NCBI RefSeq assembly: GCF_039522935.1
Contig: NZ_BAAAEI010000028.1
Coordinates: forward strand, 1-64,000
Length of the DNA: 64,000 nucleotides
From: Bowmanella denitrificans
GTDB lineage: Bacteria; Pseudomonadota; Gammaproteobacteria; Enterobacterales; Alteromonadaceae
Direction: 5' to 3'
The stretch's first letter is position 1; each line of letters begins with the position of its first letter. Made by a program: the position numbers and the translations under genes. Shown piece by piece: positions 8,361 to 17,512 of the stretch. Under the pieces are notes generated by a model that saw only the letters and a list, made by a program, of their open reading frames with translations, was not told where the DNA came from and searched no databases.

Positions 8361-8900
8361 TTATTTCTTGAATGGGAAGTTAAAAGCAGCCAGCAGAGCG
8401 CGACCTTCCTCATCCGTAGCGGCGGTAGTAGTGATAGTAATATCCATACCGCGCACCTTATCAACTTTATCAAAGTCGATTTCGGGGAAGATGATTTGCT
8501 CGCGAACACCCATGCTATAGTTTCCACGGCCGTCGAATGACTTAGCATTCAGACCACGGAAGTCACGGATACGTGGGATAGCGATTGAAATCAAACGCTC
8601 CAGGAATTCCCACATACGCTCGCCACGTAGGGTTACTTTACAGCCAATCGGATAACCTTCACGGATTTTAAAACCCGCAACGGATTTACGCGCAACGGTT
8701 ACTACAGGCTTCTGGCCAGCAATTGCCTGCATATCGGCAGTTGCATTTTCCAGAATCTTTTTATCCGCTACAGCTTCACCCAGACCCATGTTCAGGGTGA
8801 TTTTTTCAATCCGAGGGACTTGCATGACGCTTTTGTAACCGAACTGCTTAGCAAGTTCCGCCACTACTGTTTCTTTATAGAAATCATGCAGTTTCGCCAT
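8361..8900 (-). CDS. rplE: 50S ribosomal protein L5
   Basis: L5, 179 residues, binds 5S rRNA and contacts the P-site tRNA. The frame is open four codons further up to 8912, but MAKLHDFYKETVV is the family N-terminus and a GGAG at 8907-8910 fits the ATG at 8898-8900. The C-terminal FPEIDFDKVDKVRGMDITI is typical. Confidence 0.97.
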   Translation of the reverse strand: MAKLHDFYKETVVAELAKQFGYKSVMQVPRIEKITLNMGLGEAVADKKILENATADMQAIAGQKPVVTVARKSVAGFKIREGYPIGCKVTLRGERMWEFLERLISIAIPRIRDFRGLNAKSFDGRGNYSMGVREQIIFPEIDFDKVDKVRGMDITITTTAATDEEGRALLAAFNFPFKK

Positions 8901-8916
8901 CGTACTCTCCAATTAA

Positions 8917-9231
8917 TTAAACCAGTTCACCGTTAGACTTGAAGAAACGTACTTTCTTCTCGCCTTCAAGACGGAAACCGACGCGATCAGCTTTACCCGT
9001 TTTAGGGTTCAGAATCGCTACATTCGATACATGAATGGATGCTTCTTTCTCAACGATGCCACCAGCAACACCTAACTGAGGGTTAGGCTTCTGGTGTTTC
9101 TTCATCACATTCACACCTTCTACTACCAGACGGTCAGACTCAACCAGCACTTTCAGGACTTTGCCTGTTTTGCCTTTGTCTTTACCGGCCAATACGACAA
9201 CTTCATCATCACGACGAATTTTTCTTGCCAT
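8917..9231 (-). CDS. rplX: 50S ribosomal protein L24
   Basis: L24, 104 residues, an early assembly protein with an N-terminal KOW motif (DEVVVLAGKDKGKTGKVLKV). Second gene of the spc operon, 12 bases after rplN. Confidence 0.98.
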   Translation of the reverse strand: MARKIRRDDEVVVLAGKDKGKTGKVLKVLVESDRLVVEGVNVMKKHQKPNPQLGVAGGIVEKEASIHVSNVAILNPKTGKADRVGFRLEGEKKVRFFKSNGELV

Positions 9232-9243
9232 TATCGTGACTCC

Positions 9244-9612
9244 TTATAGTACCTCTGGGGCCAGTGAGATGATCTTCATGAATTTATCTCCACGAAGCTC
9301 ACGGGTTACCGGGCCAAAGATACGCGTACCAATAGGTTGCTTGTTGTTGTTCAGCAACACGGCTGCGTTGTTATCGAAACGGATCAGAGAACCGTCAGGA
9401 CGACGAACGCCTTTTCTAGTACGCACCACCACTGCATTCAGTACGTCACCTTTTTTAACTTTACCGCGAGGAATTGCTTCCTTGACGGTAACTTTGATGA
9501 TGTCACCGATATGTGCATAACGGCGATGCGAGCCACCAAGAACCTTAATACACATTACCCTGCGAGCGCCGGAGTTATCGGCCACGTCCAGGCTAGTTTG
9601 CATTTGGATCAT
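9244..9612 (-). CDS. rplN: 50S ribosomal protein L14
   Basis: L14, 122 residues, starting MIQMQTSLDVADNSGARRVM and ending DKFMKIISLAPEVL. It is the first gene of the spc operon. In most gammaproteobacteria rpsQ (S17), the last S10-operon gene, lies directly upstream; here the upstream 343 bases are non-coding and then a lipoprotein gene begins, so the S10 operon has been separated. Confidence 0.98.
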   Translation of the reverse strand: MIQMQTSLDVADNSGARRVMCIKVLGGSHRRYAHIGDIIKVTVKEAIPRGKVKKGDVLNAVVVRTRKGVRRPDGSLIRFDNNAAVLLNNNKQPIGTRIFGPVTRELRGDKFMKIISLAPEVL

Positions 9613-9693
9613 TGTTAGTGCTCCGCTGTTGTTAAGGCCTTCTCAGGCCGTTTAGCTGCTTTAATAGTCATACCCCTATAAAAAGGGCGCGAA

Positions 9694-9702
9694 ATAATAA
9701 CA
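9694..9702 (-). promoter_or_regulatory. Candidate spc-operon promoter (extended -10)
   Basis: Read on the minus strand this is TG-T-TATTAT, an extended -10 element, followed by a GC-rich stretch (CGCGCCC) such as is found at stringently controlled promoters. No good -35 box is seen at 17 bases. It would start transcription about 75 bases upstream of rplN. The spc operon needs its own promoter here because the S10 operon is missing. Confidence 0.5.
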
Positions 9703-9735
9703 GAAAAGAATTTGCGGCGATACCCGAAATGTTGA

Positions 9736-9758
9736 AAAAAGCGCCTAATTCGCTTTTT
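9736..9758. terminator. Second hairpin upstream of the spc promoter
   Basis: AAAAAGCG/CGCTTTTT, an 8-base-pair stem with a 7-base loop and T-runs in both directions. It lies between the lipoprotein terminator (9909-9936) and the candidate spc promoter and would reinforce insulation of the ribosomal operon. Besides these elements and the promoter, the 343-base gap 9613-9955 shows no gene; its 113-codon open frame looks random. Confidence 0.5.
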
Positions 9759-9908
9759 AACGCCGCAGCCCAGTCGCGACGGCCCTGGAAGGGCGAAGGA
9801 CAGGGAAAGTTCAAAGTAAAAAAATGCCGGTGGTGAAAATTCTTTGTCAGTCAAAAACCACTGATTGCACATGATGGGGGCAGGATGGTGGAAATTCATC
9901 CCCGCCAC

Positions 9909-9936
9909 AAAAAAGGCCTCTAAAAAGAGGCCTTTT
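9909..9936 (-). terminator. Terminator of the DUF4397-type lipoprotein gene
   Basis: An 11-base-pair stem (AAAAGGCCTCT/AGAGGCCTTTT) with a 4-base loop, followed in the minus direction by six T residues, 20 bases after the lipoprotein stop codon. Confidence 0.9.
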
Positions 9937-9955
9937 ACCCATCCGTTGGATGTCA

Positions 9956-11314
9956 CTAGTTCAGCAATACCACCCGGTAGCCGCTGGCTGATGTACTGTC
10001 CGGTTCCACAGCAACCATATAGTTGACCGCTTCATCAATGGCCAGAGCCGGTGTTCTGAACAATAAAGTCTGATTACCACTGTTATCATCATGCAAAGCA
10101 ATAATCTCATAATAATCACTTGGCAAACTGATATCTTCGCTTCCTGCAAAGCCTAAACGTTTGATCTTGTACTGGGCTGTCTCGACTGTCTCATCCTGGC
10201 GAACGAAATAGATATCCACGTTTGCATAATCCTGTGCCAGGTTTACCACATTCAATTCGTGGTCATACACCTGGGGCAGATCACTCTCTTCAAACGCCAG
10301 TGAAGTCAGGGTATTTTCCTTATTCTTATAGAGTACGACTGTTTTGGCTTCACCTTGATTGAGAGTCAGCAGGCGATTGTTGAAAGACAGGCTGTTATCT
10401 TCATTTTGTGCTGAAATTTGATAGTCACCATACTTAACAGCACTGAACTCACTTAGTTCATTATGCTGCAGGTTGCTACTCTGCTCGACATCATTGCCTT
10501 TAACCAGTGCTGTCAATCCACTGTCTTGCAGACTGTTATACAGGCGGAATTGCGCCCCCGCCCGAACATCTTTGTAACTGGACACACTAGTGGAATTGAT
10601 CACTAAGTCCACTGACAAGTTGTTTTGTGTGGTGGCGGCAGACTGTCTGATAACCAGCATATACTCAGTGTCATAACTGAATTTAATCGTGGGACTTTCA
10701 TACAGCACGTCAGTTTTACCAGGCTCCGTCAGATAAACCACATAGTCACCGGTATCCCAGTCAGGGTTGGTCGTATCTGCATCCCAATACTTGCCCTCCA
10801 CAACCTCACTGAAACTCAGACTGTCAATCTTATTAGCGTCGGTGAAAGGCGCGCCTGCTTCAGCCATGTACAGGTCATAGTTGGCATCTGCCACAGCTGA
10901 CATGGCGTAAAGAATGAAATGGTCTGTCAGTTCCTTTCGTTCGAACTTATGCTCAATCAGCGTTGGACTCTCGTAATCACCAACAAGCAGGTAAAGAGAC
11001 TTATGGCCGTCAGTGAAATTCACTTCTTTGCTCAAGACCTCCACCAGTTTATCGCTGGCATCGGTGCGTTTTAGAGTGAGGGTGGCATCGCCGGTATCCA
11101 CGGTGTATAGCCCGGAAGCATCCCCGTAAGCTGCACCGCCTTGTTCAATGTCTTCAATGTAGAGATCGGTCTCGGCGCTGTTTGGCGAGCCGTTGTAGAA
11201 TTGTACGTAGGCATTAGGATAGGTTTTATCATCATCACTGGAACCCCCGCAGGCGGTTAGTGCTAAAGCAGACGCAGTGATTAACAGGGGAAAAGATAAT
11301 GCTCGCAAATGCAT
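9956..11314 (-). CDS. DUF4397-type lipoprotein
   Basis: A 452-residue predicted lipoprotein: signal peptide MHLRALSFPLLITASALAL, lipobox LTAC, then an acidic Gly/Ser/Asp linker. The body carries repeated segments of DUF4397 character: AYVQFYNGSPNSAETDLYIED (about 35-55), AQFRLYNSLQDSGLTALVKG (about 250-270) and HELNVVNLAQDYANVDIYF (about 350-370), each resembling the family pattern of a beta strand with N-x-S-P/D followed by V-D-hydrophobic-Y. I infer about three beta-rich domains in the periplasm or on the outer membrane. No enzyme motif is seen. It is a single-gene unit with its own terminator and a CpxR-like triple box about 80-105 bases upstream, which suggests a link to envelope stress. 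Confidence 0.75.
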   Translation of the reverse strand: MHLRALSFPLLITASALALTACGGSSDDDKTYPNAYVQFYNGSPNSAETDLYIEDIEQGGAAYGDASGLYTVDTGDATLTLKRTDASDKLVEVLSKEVNFTDGHKSLYLLVGDYESPTLIEHKFERKELTDHFILYAMSAVADANYDLYMAEAGAPFTDANKIDSLSFSEVVEGKYWDADTTNPDWDTGDYVVYLTEPGKTDVLYESPTIKFSYDTEYMLVIRQSAATTQNNLSVDLVINSTSVSSYKDVRAGAQFRLYNSLQDSGLTALVKGNDVEQSSNLQHNELSEFSAVKYGDYQISAQNEDNSLSFNNRLLTLNQGEAKTVVLYKNKENTLTSLAFEESDLPQVYDHELNVVNLAQDYANVDIYFVRQDETVETAQYKIKRLGFAGSEDISLPSDYYEIIALHDDNSGNQTLLFRTPALAIDEAVNYMVAVEPDSTSASGYRVVLLN

Positions 11315-11395
11315 TTAAGGTCCTCATAACTTATAGGTTGGCTCGACTCAGCAAAGACCCGCCGCAGGCCGCGAAGTTCTTGAGGATTCACATTC

Positions 11396-11420
11396 TTTAC
11401 CAATCTTTACATTGCTTTAC
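11396..11420 (-). promoter_or_regulatory. Triple CpxR-like box
   Basis: On the minus strand GTAAA occurs three times, each separated by exactly 5 bases (plus-strand TTTAC at 11396, 11406 and 11416). GTAAA-N5-GTAAA is the known CpxR recognition pattern. The boxes lie 82-106 bases upstream of the lipoprotein start codon, a normal position for an activator. Binding is inferred from the sequence only. Confidence 0.55.
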
Positions 11421-11494
11421 AAACTGCAGTAACAAAAGCTAATTTTCCTGTACTTAGAGACTATCTCTGGCGACCAAACTGTACTAAGCCAATT

Positions 11495-11523
11495 AAAAAA
11501 AGGCGGCCAACTGGACCGCCTTT
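11495..11523 (-). terminator. Terminator of the M1 aminopeptidase gene
   Basis: AAAGGCGG/CCGCCTTT hairpin with a 9-base loop, followed in the minus direction by a run of T residues, directly after the aminopeptidase stop codon. Confidence 0.9.
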
Positions 11524-11530
11524 GTCAAAC

Positions 11531-14110
11531 TTAGCGTTTTTGATTTACCTGCTTCAGCAGTTGAGTAAAACTTGATTGGAAGCGTTGTTTCATAGCAACA
11601 CATTGGCTTGCATCATTCATGGCCACCTCAAAACTGCGCGCCATACCATCAAATTTATCCATACGCGGCGTATAGAACGCTTTGGCCAGCTGAATATTGT
11701 GCGCATTACAACTGCTGGAGACAAACTCAGGCATGCGGCCTATGTGGTAACTGGGCATCCGCTCTACCAGTTGCTCAAAATGCTTGTCCAGCCATTGGTA
11801 TAACAGATCCTGTTGTTCCTGCGCACGAGAAGCGACCACGAGGTTATAAATAACATTGGCTGGACTCATTTGCTCATCAAAGGAAAAGTTCAGAACTTTA
11901 GTCAGATTGCTATCTTGCGGGAAATACATGCCAGCCATTATCGTGCCGCGAATATTGGCATCCGTATGCTTCAAATAAGCTTGGTTGAACTTCTCGTACC
12001 ATTCAGCATTGCCGTACTTAGCCGCATTGCGCAGTGCATAAGATGCCAGGTTGCGCGGCACTGATACAGGCTCATGCAGATAACTGGCAGCAAGCGCCTG
12101 AGCTTTGCTGTCCACCTCCGGCACATGCCCATATAGACTCAGCAAGCTAAAAACAGCCTGACGCAATTTAATGACATCTTCGGAATCATCGGGGCGCTGA
12201 CTCATACCTAGTTGCTGATACCAGGGCAGTAATTTTGTTTGCAGGAAACTGGCAAAATCGTCCTCATTGGTTTTATCCACCAAATAAGTAAAATCGTTCA
12301 GCGAGGCGACCACCGCCCTTGCCACCATAGGTTCCTTATCTGCAGCCAGGGTATTCAGAACACTCAGATGTTGTTCAAAATCGGCTTTTCCGGCCTGCAG
12401 CAATGCACCGGAGTTATACAACAACTCCTTTTTCTCTCTGCCATTCAGCGCGTCTATATCCTTTAACAAGGCGCGCATCTGTTGGGCGGACATCTGCCAG
12501 CGGAAGTACCCCATTGCATTGTCATTAGGGTATACCCAATCTGCTTCAGCCAGCTCAACAACGTTGCTACTTGGTTTGTCCAGATACAGCATTCGACGCT
12601 GCAGCTTGCCGTTTTTCTTGAAGCTCACAGAGAGGGGCACTATCCAGCTTTGCTCTGCCACGTCCGCCCCGGCCAGGTGATAACGGCTTTGGCTTACCGT
12701 GCCGTCCGCTGCAAAGCTGACCAGAGGATATCCAGGCTGCTCCAGATAGGTTTTCATCATGGCCGGCACGTCAAAGTCTGCCACGTCGCCCAGTACGGCC
12801 CACAGGTCATCGGCGGTGGTGTTGCCCCACTTATGCTTTTGCATATAGGCTTGCACCGCTTTTTGAAAGGGTGCTTCTCCGGTCAGTGATTCAATCATAT
12901 TCAGAATGGATTCCCCCTTGCTGTAGTTCAGGCCCAGGCCATCCATCACATCCGCAGAGGAGCGCACAATCTTTTTCACCGGCTTAGTGGTGGGGCTGGC
13001 GTCAGCCTCAAAGGCCCCCTCTTGGACAATACGGGTATGGAAGTTCAGCTCAGGATAGAGTTTCATCATGACCTTACTGGCCATCCAGGAGGCAAACGCC
13101 TCATTCAGCCACAGATCATCCCACCAGGACATCGTCACCAGATTGCCATACCATTGATGTGCCAGTTCATGGGTTACGGTATCCAGCGGCCCACTGCGTT
13201 CTGCCAGACCAGGTTCATCTTCCAGCAACAACAGGCTGCTTCTGAAGGTAATCAGACCGGCATTTTCCATTGCCCCGTGTGTAAAGTTTGGCACCGCAAT
13301 AAAGTCGAGCTTTTCATAGGGGTAAGGCATGCCAAAGTAGTCTTCCAGACTTTTTAGTATTTGCGGCATGTGCTTAATGATAAAACGCGTCTGCTCCGCC
13401 TTGCCTTTGGGGGTGTAAATTCGCCCTGGCACTGACAAACCAGAAATCTCGGCAGAATCCAGCTCTCCAATGGCATAGGCCACCAGATAGGTTGGCAGAG
13501 GTTTGGTGCGTTTAAACTCCACCGTTTGCCAACCATCTTTCACCTCCCGGCTTAGTACCGGGGTGTTCGACAGTACAACGTGTTTTTCCGGGGCCTGAAT
13601 CTTCAGTTGAAATGGTATTTTGTAGTTAGGCTGGTCAAAGGAGGGAAATGCCCGCCTGGCTTCCATGTCCTCAAACTGGGTAAACAAGTAGTTACGCTCT
13701 TCAAACCTGGCCAGATACATGCCGTCAGAGCTGGTATTCACTTTGCCTTTGTACTGAATATGCAACTGATAGTCGCCAGGTTCAAGCACCGTGGCCGACT
13801 GGCCCCAAAAGATATCATAGTCGCCACCACTGACCGTTAAAGGAATGCTTTTTCCATCTCTGATCAATTCCACTTTATCCAGGGTTAAATCAATCTGATA
13901 AAAGCCGACCTTGTCAGTGGCTTGCTTGATGGTCAGATCGATAAAAGTGTCACCACTGAAATCCGCCTGGTCCGGATCAACTTTCAAACTGATTTGTTGG
14001 AAGTTCGGCTGAATATTGTCAGGTAATTGATAGTCTGGCGTCGCCTGCAGGCAAAAACTGGTCAGCGCCAGCAGCCATCCACAAAAGCCGCGCGCAATTT
14101 TGTCGGCCAT
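11531..14110 (-). CDS. M1 family aminopeptidase, exported
   Basis: Zinc metallo-aminopeptidase of family M1, 859 residues. It carries the substrate-binding GAMEN motif (GAMENAGLITFR), the zinc motif HELAHQ followed 18 residues later by the third ligand Glu in NEAF. A hydrophobic N-terminus with a probable signal peptide (ARGFCGWLLALTSFCLQA) points to a periplasmic or secreted location, unlike cytosolic PepN. The C-terminal half is the helical ERAP-like domain. The ATG start is supported by AGAGGA 7 bases upstream. It is monocistronic, with its own terminator. It probably removes N-terminal residues from imported peptides. Confidence 0.93.
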   Translation of the reverse strand: MADKIARGFCGWLLALTSFCLQATPDYQLPDNIQPNFQQISLKVDPDQADFSGDTFIDLTIKQATDKVGFYQIDLTLDKVELIRDGKSIPLTVSGGDYDIFWGQSATVLEPGDYQLHIQYKGKVNTSSDGMYLARFEERNYLFTQFEDMEARRAFPSFDQPNYKIPFQLKIQAPEKHVVLSNTPVLSREVKDGWQTVEFKRTKPLPTYLVAYAIGELDSAEISGLSVPGRIYTPKGKAEQTRFIIKHMPQILKSLEDYFGMPYPYEKLDFIAVPNFTHGAMENAGLITFRSSLLLLEDEPGLAERSGPLDTVTHELAHQWYGNLVTMSWWDDLWLNEAFASWMASKVMMKLYPELNFHTRIVQEGAFEADASPTTKPVKKIVRSSADVMDGLGLNYSKGESILNMIESLTGEAPFQKAVQAYMQKHKWGNTTADDLWAVLGDVADFDVPAMMKTYLEQPGYPLVSFAADGTVSQSRYHLAGADVAEQSWIVPLSVSFKKNGKLQRRMLYLDKPSSNVVELAEADWVYPNDNAMGYFRWQMSAQQMRALLKDIDALNGREKKELLYNSGALLQAGKADFEQHLSVLNTLAADKEPMVARAVVASLNDFTYLVDKTNEDDFASFLQTKLLPWYQQLGMSQRPDDSEDVIKLRQAVFSLLSLYGHVPEVDSKAQALAASYLHEPVSVPRNLASYALRNAAKYGNAEWYEKFNQAYLKHTDANIRGTIMAGMYFPQDSNLTKVLNFSFDEQMSPANVIYNLVVASRAQEQQDLLYQWLDKHFEQLVERMPSYHIGRMPEFVSSSCNAHNIQLAKAFYTPRMDKFDGMARSFEVAMNDASQCVAMKQRFQSSFTQLLKQVNQKR

Positions 14111-14244
14111 GGTCTTTCCTCTTCGTTGTTGTTATAGGGCTAACAGAGCACCCTACCCTAACAGCAACAAGCCGACTAGCGCAGAAAAGTTAACAACTTT
14201 GTCAGACACGGCCAGGATAACGAGGAGACGATGTGTAAGTAACG

Positions 14245-14264
14245 AAAAAGGGGCTTGCCGCCCC
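14245..14264 (-). terminator. Terminator after rlmB
   Basis: A short stem GGGGC/GCCCC with a 5-base loop, followed in the minus direction by TTTTT, 5 bases after the rlmB stop codon. It would end the motX/rnr/rlmB direction of transcription. Confidence 0.75.
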
Positions 14265-14268
14265 CAAT

Positions 14269-15015
14269 TTACAGTTGTGCGGCTCGTTGCCGTACGACTT
14301 CATATAAACAGATGCCGGTGGCAACAGACACATTAAGACTGGATACCGAACCGGCCATTGGCAGTTTAATCAACTCATCACAGTGTTCGCGGGTCAGCCT
14401 GCGCATCCCTTTGCCTTCTGCCCCCATAACCAGCGCAATTGGGCCGGTTAGCTTGGCCTGGTAAATATCCTGTTGCGCCTCGCCAGCGGTGCCTACGATC
14501 CACACCCCAGCTTGCTGCAGCTCCTTTAAGGTTCTGGCCAGATTGGTGACTTGCACAAGGGGAATGACTTCGGCTGCGCCGCAAGCCACTTTTCGTACTG
14601 TAGGGGTCAGGGACGCCGATTTGTCTTTAGGCACCACCACCGCATGCACACCAGCAGCATCAGCTGTGCGCAGGCAGGCCCCCAGATTATGTGGATCGGT
14701 AACACCATCCAAGATCAGCAGAAATGGGCTGCCACTGGCGGACAGAATCTGATCCAGGTCTTTTTCATCGTACTGACGTCCCGGCCTGGCTTTCGCTACC
14801 ACGCCCTGGTGCTGTTCCCCCTGTGCTTTATCGTCCAGGGTTTTTCGCTGACAAAACTGAATAGAGGCACCAAAGCGCCTAGCCTGGTTGATAATATTCG
14901 TCAGCCGTTCGTCTTCACGTCCTTTCAAGACAAAAAGCTCAATCAGGCGCTCCGGTTCCCGCTGCAGCAGGGATTCAAGAGCATGGATACCATAAAGCCA
15001 TTCTTGCTGAGCCAT
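14269..15015 (-). CDS. rlmB: 23S rRNA (Gm2251) 2'-O-methyltransferase
   Basis: SPOUT/TrmH-family methyltransferase, 248 residues, which methylates the ribose of G2251 in the peptidyl-transferase P-loop of 23S rRNA. An N-terminal substrate-binding domain (WLYGIHALESLL) is followed by the three SPOUT motifs: ILDGVTDPHNLGACLRTADA, VMGAEGKGMRRLTREHCDEL and SSLNVSVATGICLYE, which form the trefoil knot that binds S-adenosylmethionine. It begins directly at the end of rnr (no gap), so the two are cotranscribed, the usual arrangement. Confidence 0.97.
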   Translation of the reverse strand: MAQQEWLYGIHALESLLQREPERLIELFVLKGREDERLTNIINQARRFGASIQFCQRKTLDDKAQGEQHQGVVAKARPGRQYDEKDLDQILSASGSPFLLILDGVTDPHNLGACLRTADAAGVHAVVVPKDKSASLTPTVRKVACGAAEVIPLVQVTNLARTLKELQQAGVWIVGTAGEAQQDIYQAKLTGPIALVMGAEGKGMRRLTREHCDELIKLPMAGSVSSLNVSVATGICLYEVVRQRAAQL

Positions 15016-17391
15016 TTATCTATTCTTCCTGCTGGTTGCTTTTGATTTGCGGGACTTTTTACTGTCGGTACTTTCTGCCGCCTCCCCGCGCCTGCTTCGG
15101 CGTGGGGCGGGTTTACCCGACGTTGGCCACTTACCTTCTGACAGCTCACTTTTGTCGGACTTTCTGCTTACTTTTTTAACCATCACCTTGCGCCCCCCCT
15201 TACCTTTGCCCATGGGCTGGTCCAGCACAAAGTCGATTTTGCGATCATCCAGGTTCACGCCAGCTACTTTAACCCGCAGTTGGTCGCCTAAGCGATAAAC
15301 CGTACCAAAGTTCTCGCCAATTAAGTGTTGCTTGAGCTCGTCATAGTGGTAGTAATCGTTTTCCAGCGCAGTGATATGTACCAAGCCATCGATATGGAAA
15401 TCACTGAGTCTGACGAAGAAGCCAAAATTGGTGACTGAAGCAATCACACCATCAAAGCTGTCGCCCACATGATCGAGCATAAACTCACATTTAAGCCAGT
15501 CAGCCACATCGCGAGTGGCATCATCGGCACGACGCTCGGTCATAGAGCATTGAATACCCAGCTGTGACACTTCTTCTTCGGAGTAAGCCTTACCGCCGGT
15601 CTTATTTTTACGTTTGGCTATTTTATCCAGTACCGCCTTAATCGCCCGGTGCACCACCAAATCCGGATAACGCCGAATAGGTGACGTAAAGTGTGCATAG
15701 GCATCCAGTGCCAGACCGAAATGTCCGACATTCTCCCGGTCGTACACGGCTTGCTTCATAGAGCGCAGCAACATGGTCTGAATCAGTTCCTGATCCGGGC
15801 GATTAGCAATTTTGTCCACCACATTGGAAAAATCTGCCGGTTGGGGATCTTTGCCTATACCATGCGGAATGCCAACCTCTCCCAGGTAGCTCAGAAAACT
15901 TAGCAGCCGGTCCTGGTCCGGTTTGTCATGCACCCGGTAAAGGCCTTCAGCCTGGTGTTTCTGCAGGAAATTGGCGGCGCTGACGTTGGCCAGGATCATA
16001 CATTCTTCAATCATTTTATGGGCGTCGTTGCGCACCACCGGCACAATATGATCAATCTTGCGCTGGGCATTGAAAATAAATTTGTTTTCCTGGGTTTCAA
16101 ACTCAATGGCCCCACGCCGCCCTCTGGCTTTTTTCAGGGTGCGGAACAGATCATGCAGATTTCGCAGATGTGGCACCAAAGGCTCGTAACGCTGATAAAG
16201 CTCTTTATCTCCCTGCAGAATATCCCACACCTTGGTGTAAGTCAGTCTGGCATGGGAGTTCATTACCGCTTCATAAAACTGGTATTCCTTGAGTTGCCCT
16301 GACTTGGACACCTGCATTTCACAGACCATACACAGACGATCGACCTGCGGGTTTAATGAACATAGCCCGTTCGATAGTACCTCTGGTAACATGGGCACAA
16401 CCTGCTCGGGGAAATACACCGAATTGCCCCTTTCGATGGCCTCTTTGTCCAACGCGGTAGCCGGACGCACATAGTAACTGACATCGGCTATCGCCACCCA
16501 AAGCTGCCAGCCACCATCATCCAGCGGTTCGCAATATACGGCATCGTCAAAATCCCTGGCGTCTTCACCATCAATAGTCACCAGCGGAAGCTCACGCAAG
16601 TCCAATCGGCCTTGCTTAGCCTCTTCAGGGACTTGCTCTGTGAGCCCCTTAACCTGCTTTTCAACGTCTTTGGGCCAGTTGTGCGGAATATCAAAGGTGC
16701 GCAGCGCCATTTCGATTTCCATGCCCGGGGCCATATGCTCCCCCAGCACTTCGACAATTTTCCCCACTGTATTCACGCGTTTCATCGGCCGCTGGATGAT
16801 TTCCACTACTACGACATGTCCCTGGCGGGCACCATTCACATGCTCTGGTGGAATAATGATTTCCTGGCAGATTCGGCTGTCATCTGGTACCACCAGTCCC
16901 AGCCCCTGCTCCAGGAAAAAACGCCCGACAATGGCTTCACTGCGCGGCTCAACAACCCGCACAATACGAGCTTCCTTCTTGCCTTTAAAATTCTGGCTGC
17001 TTTCGGTTACCAGTACTATGTCACCATGCAGCAAAGCCTGCATCTGGGCATTATGAATAAACAGATCCGGCTGACCGTCATCCCGCTTAAGAAAACCAAA
17101 GCCATCCCGATGCCCCAGCACCTTGCCACGGATCAGATCCATTTTTTCAGCCAAGCCATATTTTTTTGAACGGGTGAACAGAATCTGTCCTTCACGCTCC
17201 ATGGCCCTTAAGCGGCGTTGAATGCCAATACGACTCTCTTCGTCCATGGCATCCACCAGCTCGCAAATCTCCATAAAGGAAAGCGGCTTGTTTTTATCGG
17301 TAAGAATTTGCAGCAGGTATTCGCGGCTGGCGACAGGATTTTCGTACTTTTCCTGTTCCCGTTGGAAGTAAGGATCGTCAGATTGAGACAA
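15016..17391 (-). CDS. rnr: Exoribonuclease R
   Basis: 3'-to-5' exoribonuclease RNase R, 791 residues, degrading structured RNA. Domains in order: N-terminal winged helix (about 20-85), two cold-shock RNA-binding domains (about 90-240), RNB catalytic domain with the metal-binding Asp cluster DGEDARDFDDAVY (about 275-290), S1 domain (about 635-715) and a long basic Lys/Arg/Ser tail (KSRKSKATSRKNR) that aids RNA unwinding and ribosome association. It is a little shorter than E. coli RNase R (813). Immediately upstream of rlmB and downstream of motX. Confidence 0.97.
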   Translation of the reverse strand: MSQSDDPYFQREQEKYENPVASREYLLQILTDKNKPLSFMEICELVDAMDEESRIGIQRRLRAMEREGQILFTRSKKYGLAEKMDLIRGKVLGHRDGFGFLKRDDGQPDLFIHNAQMQALLHGDIVLVTESSQNFKGKKEARIVRVVEPRSEAIVGRFFLEQGLGLVVPDDSRICQEIIIPPEHVNGARQGHVVVVEIIQRPMKRVNTVGKIVEVLGEHMAPGMEIEMALRTFDIPHNWPKDVEKQVKGLTEQVPEEAKQGRLDLRELPLVTIDGEDARDFDDAVYCEPLDDGGWQLWVAIADVSYYVRPATALDKEAIERGNSVYFPEQVVPMLPEVLSNGLCSLNPQVDRLCMVCEMQVSKSGQLKEYQFYEAVMNSHARLTYTKVWDILQGDKELYQRYEPLVPHLRNLHDLFRTLKKARGRRGAIEFETQENKFIFNAQRKIDHIVPVVRNDAHKMIEECMILANVSAANFLQKHQAEGLYRVHDKPDQDRLLSFLSYLGEVGIPHGIGKDPQPADFSNVVDKIANRPDQELIQTMLLRSMKQAVYDRENVGHFGLALDAYAHFTSPIRRYPDLVVHRAIKAVLDKIAKRKNKTGGKAYSEEEVSQLGIQCSMTERRADDATRDVADWLKCEFMLDHVGDSFDGVIASVTNFGFFVRLSDFHIDGLVHITALENDYYHYDELKQHLIGENFGTVYRLGDQLRVKVAGVNLDDRKIDFVLDQPMGKGKGGRKVMVKKVSRKSDKSELSEGKWPTSGKPAPRRSRRGEAAESTDSKKSRKSKATSRKNR

Positions 17392-17512
17392 ATGCGGAGT
17401 CCGTTATATCAGGTTTAGGCCCCTAGTATAGCGAACTCGCGCATTGATAGTAGCAGGGAATTTCAGCAAAACAGATTTGCACAGCAGTTACAGCCAATCC
17501 TACTCAAATTCC

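Noticed and set aside
9615..9956. A 113-codon minus-strand open frame in the rplN upstream region
   Set aside because: It runs through two terminator hairpins and the candidate spc promoter and has no recognisable domain.
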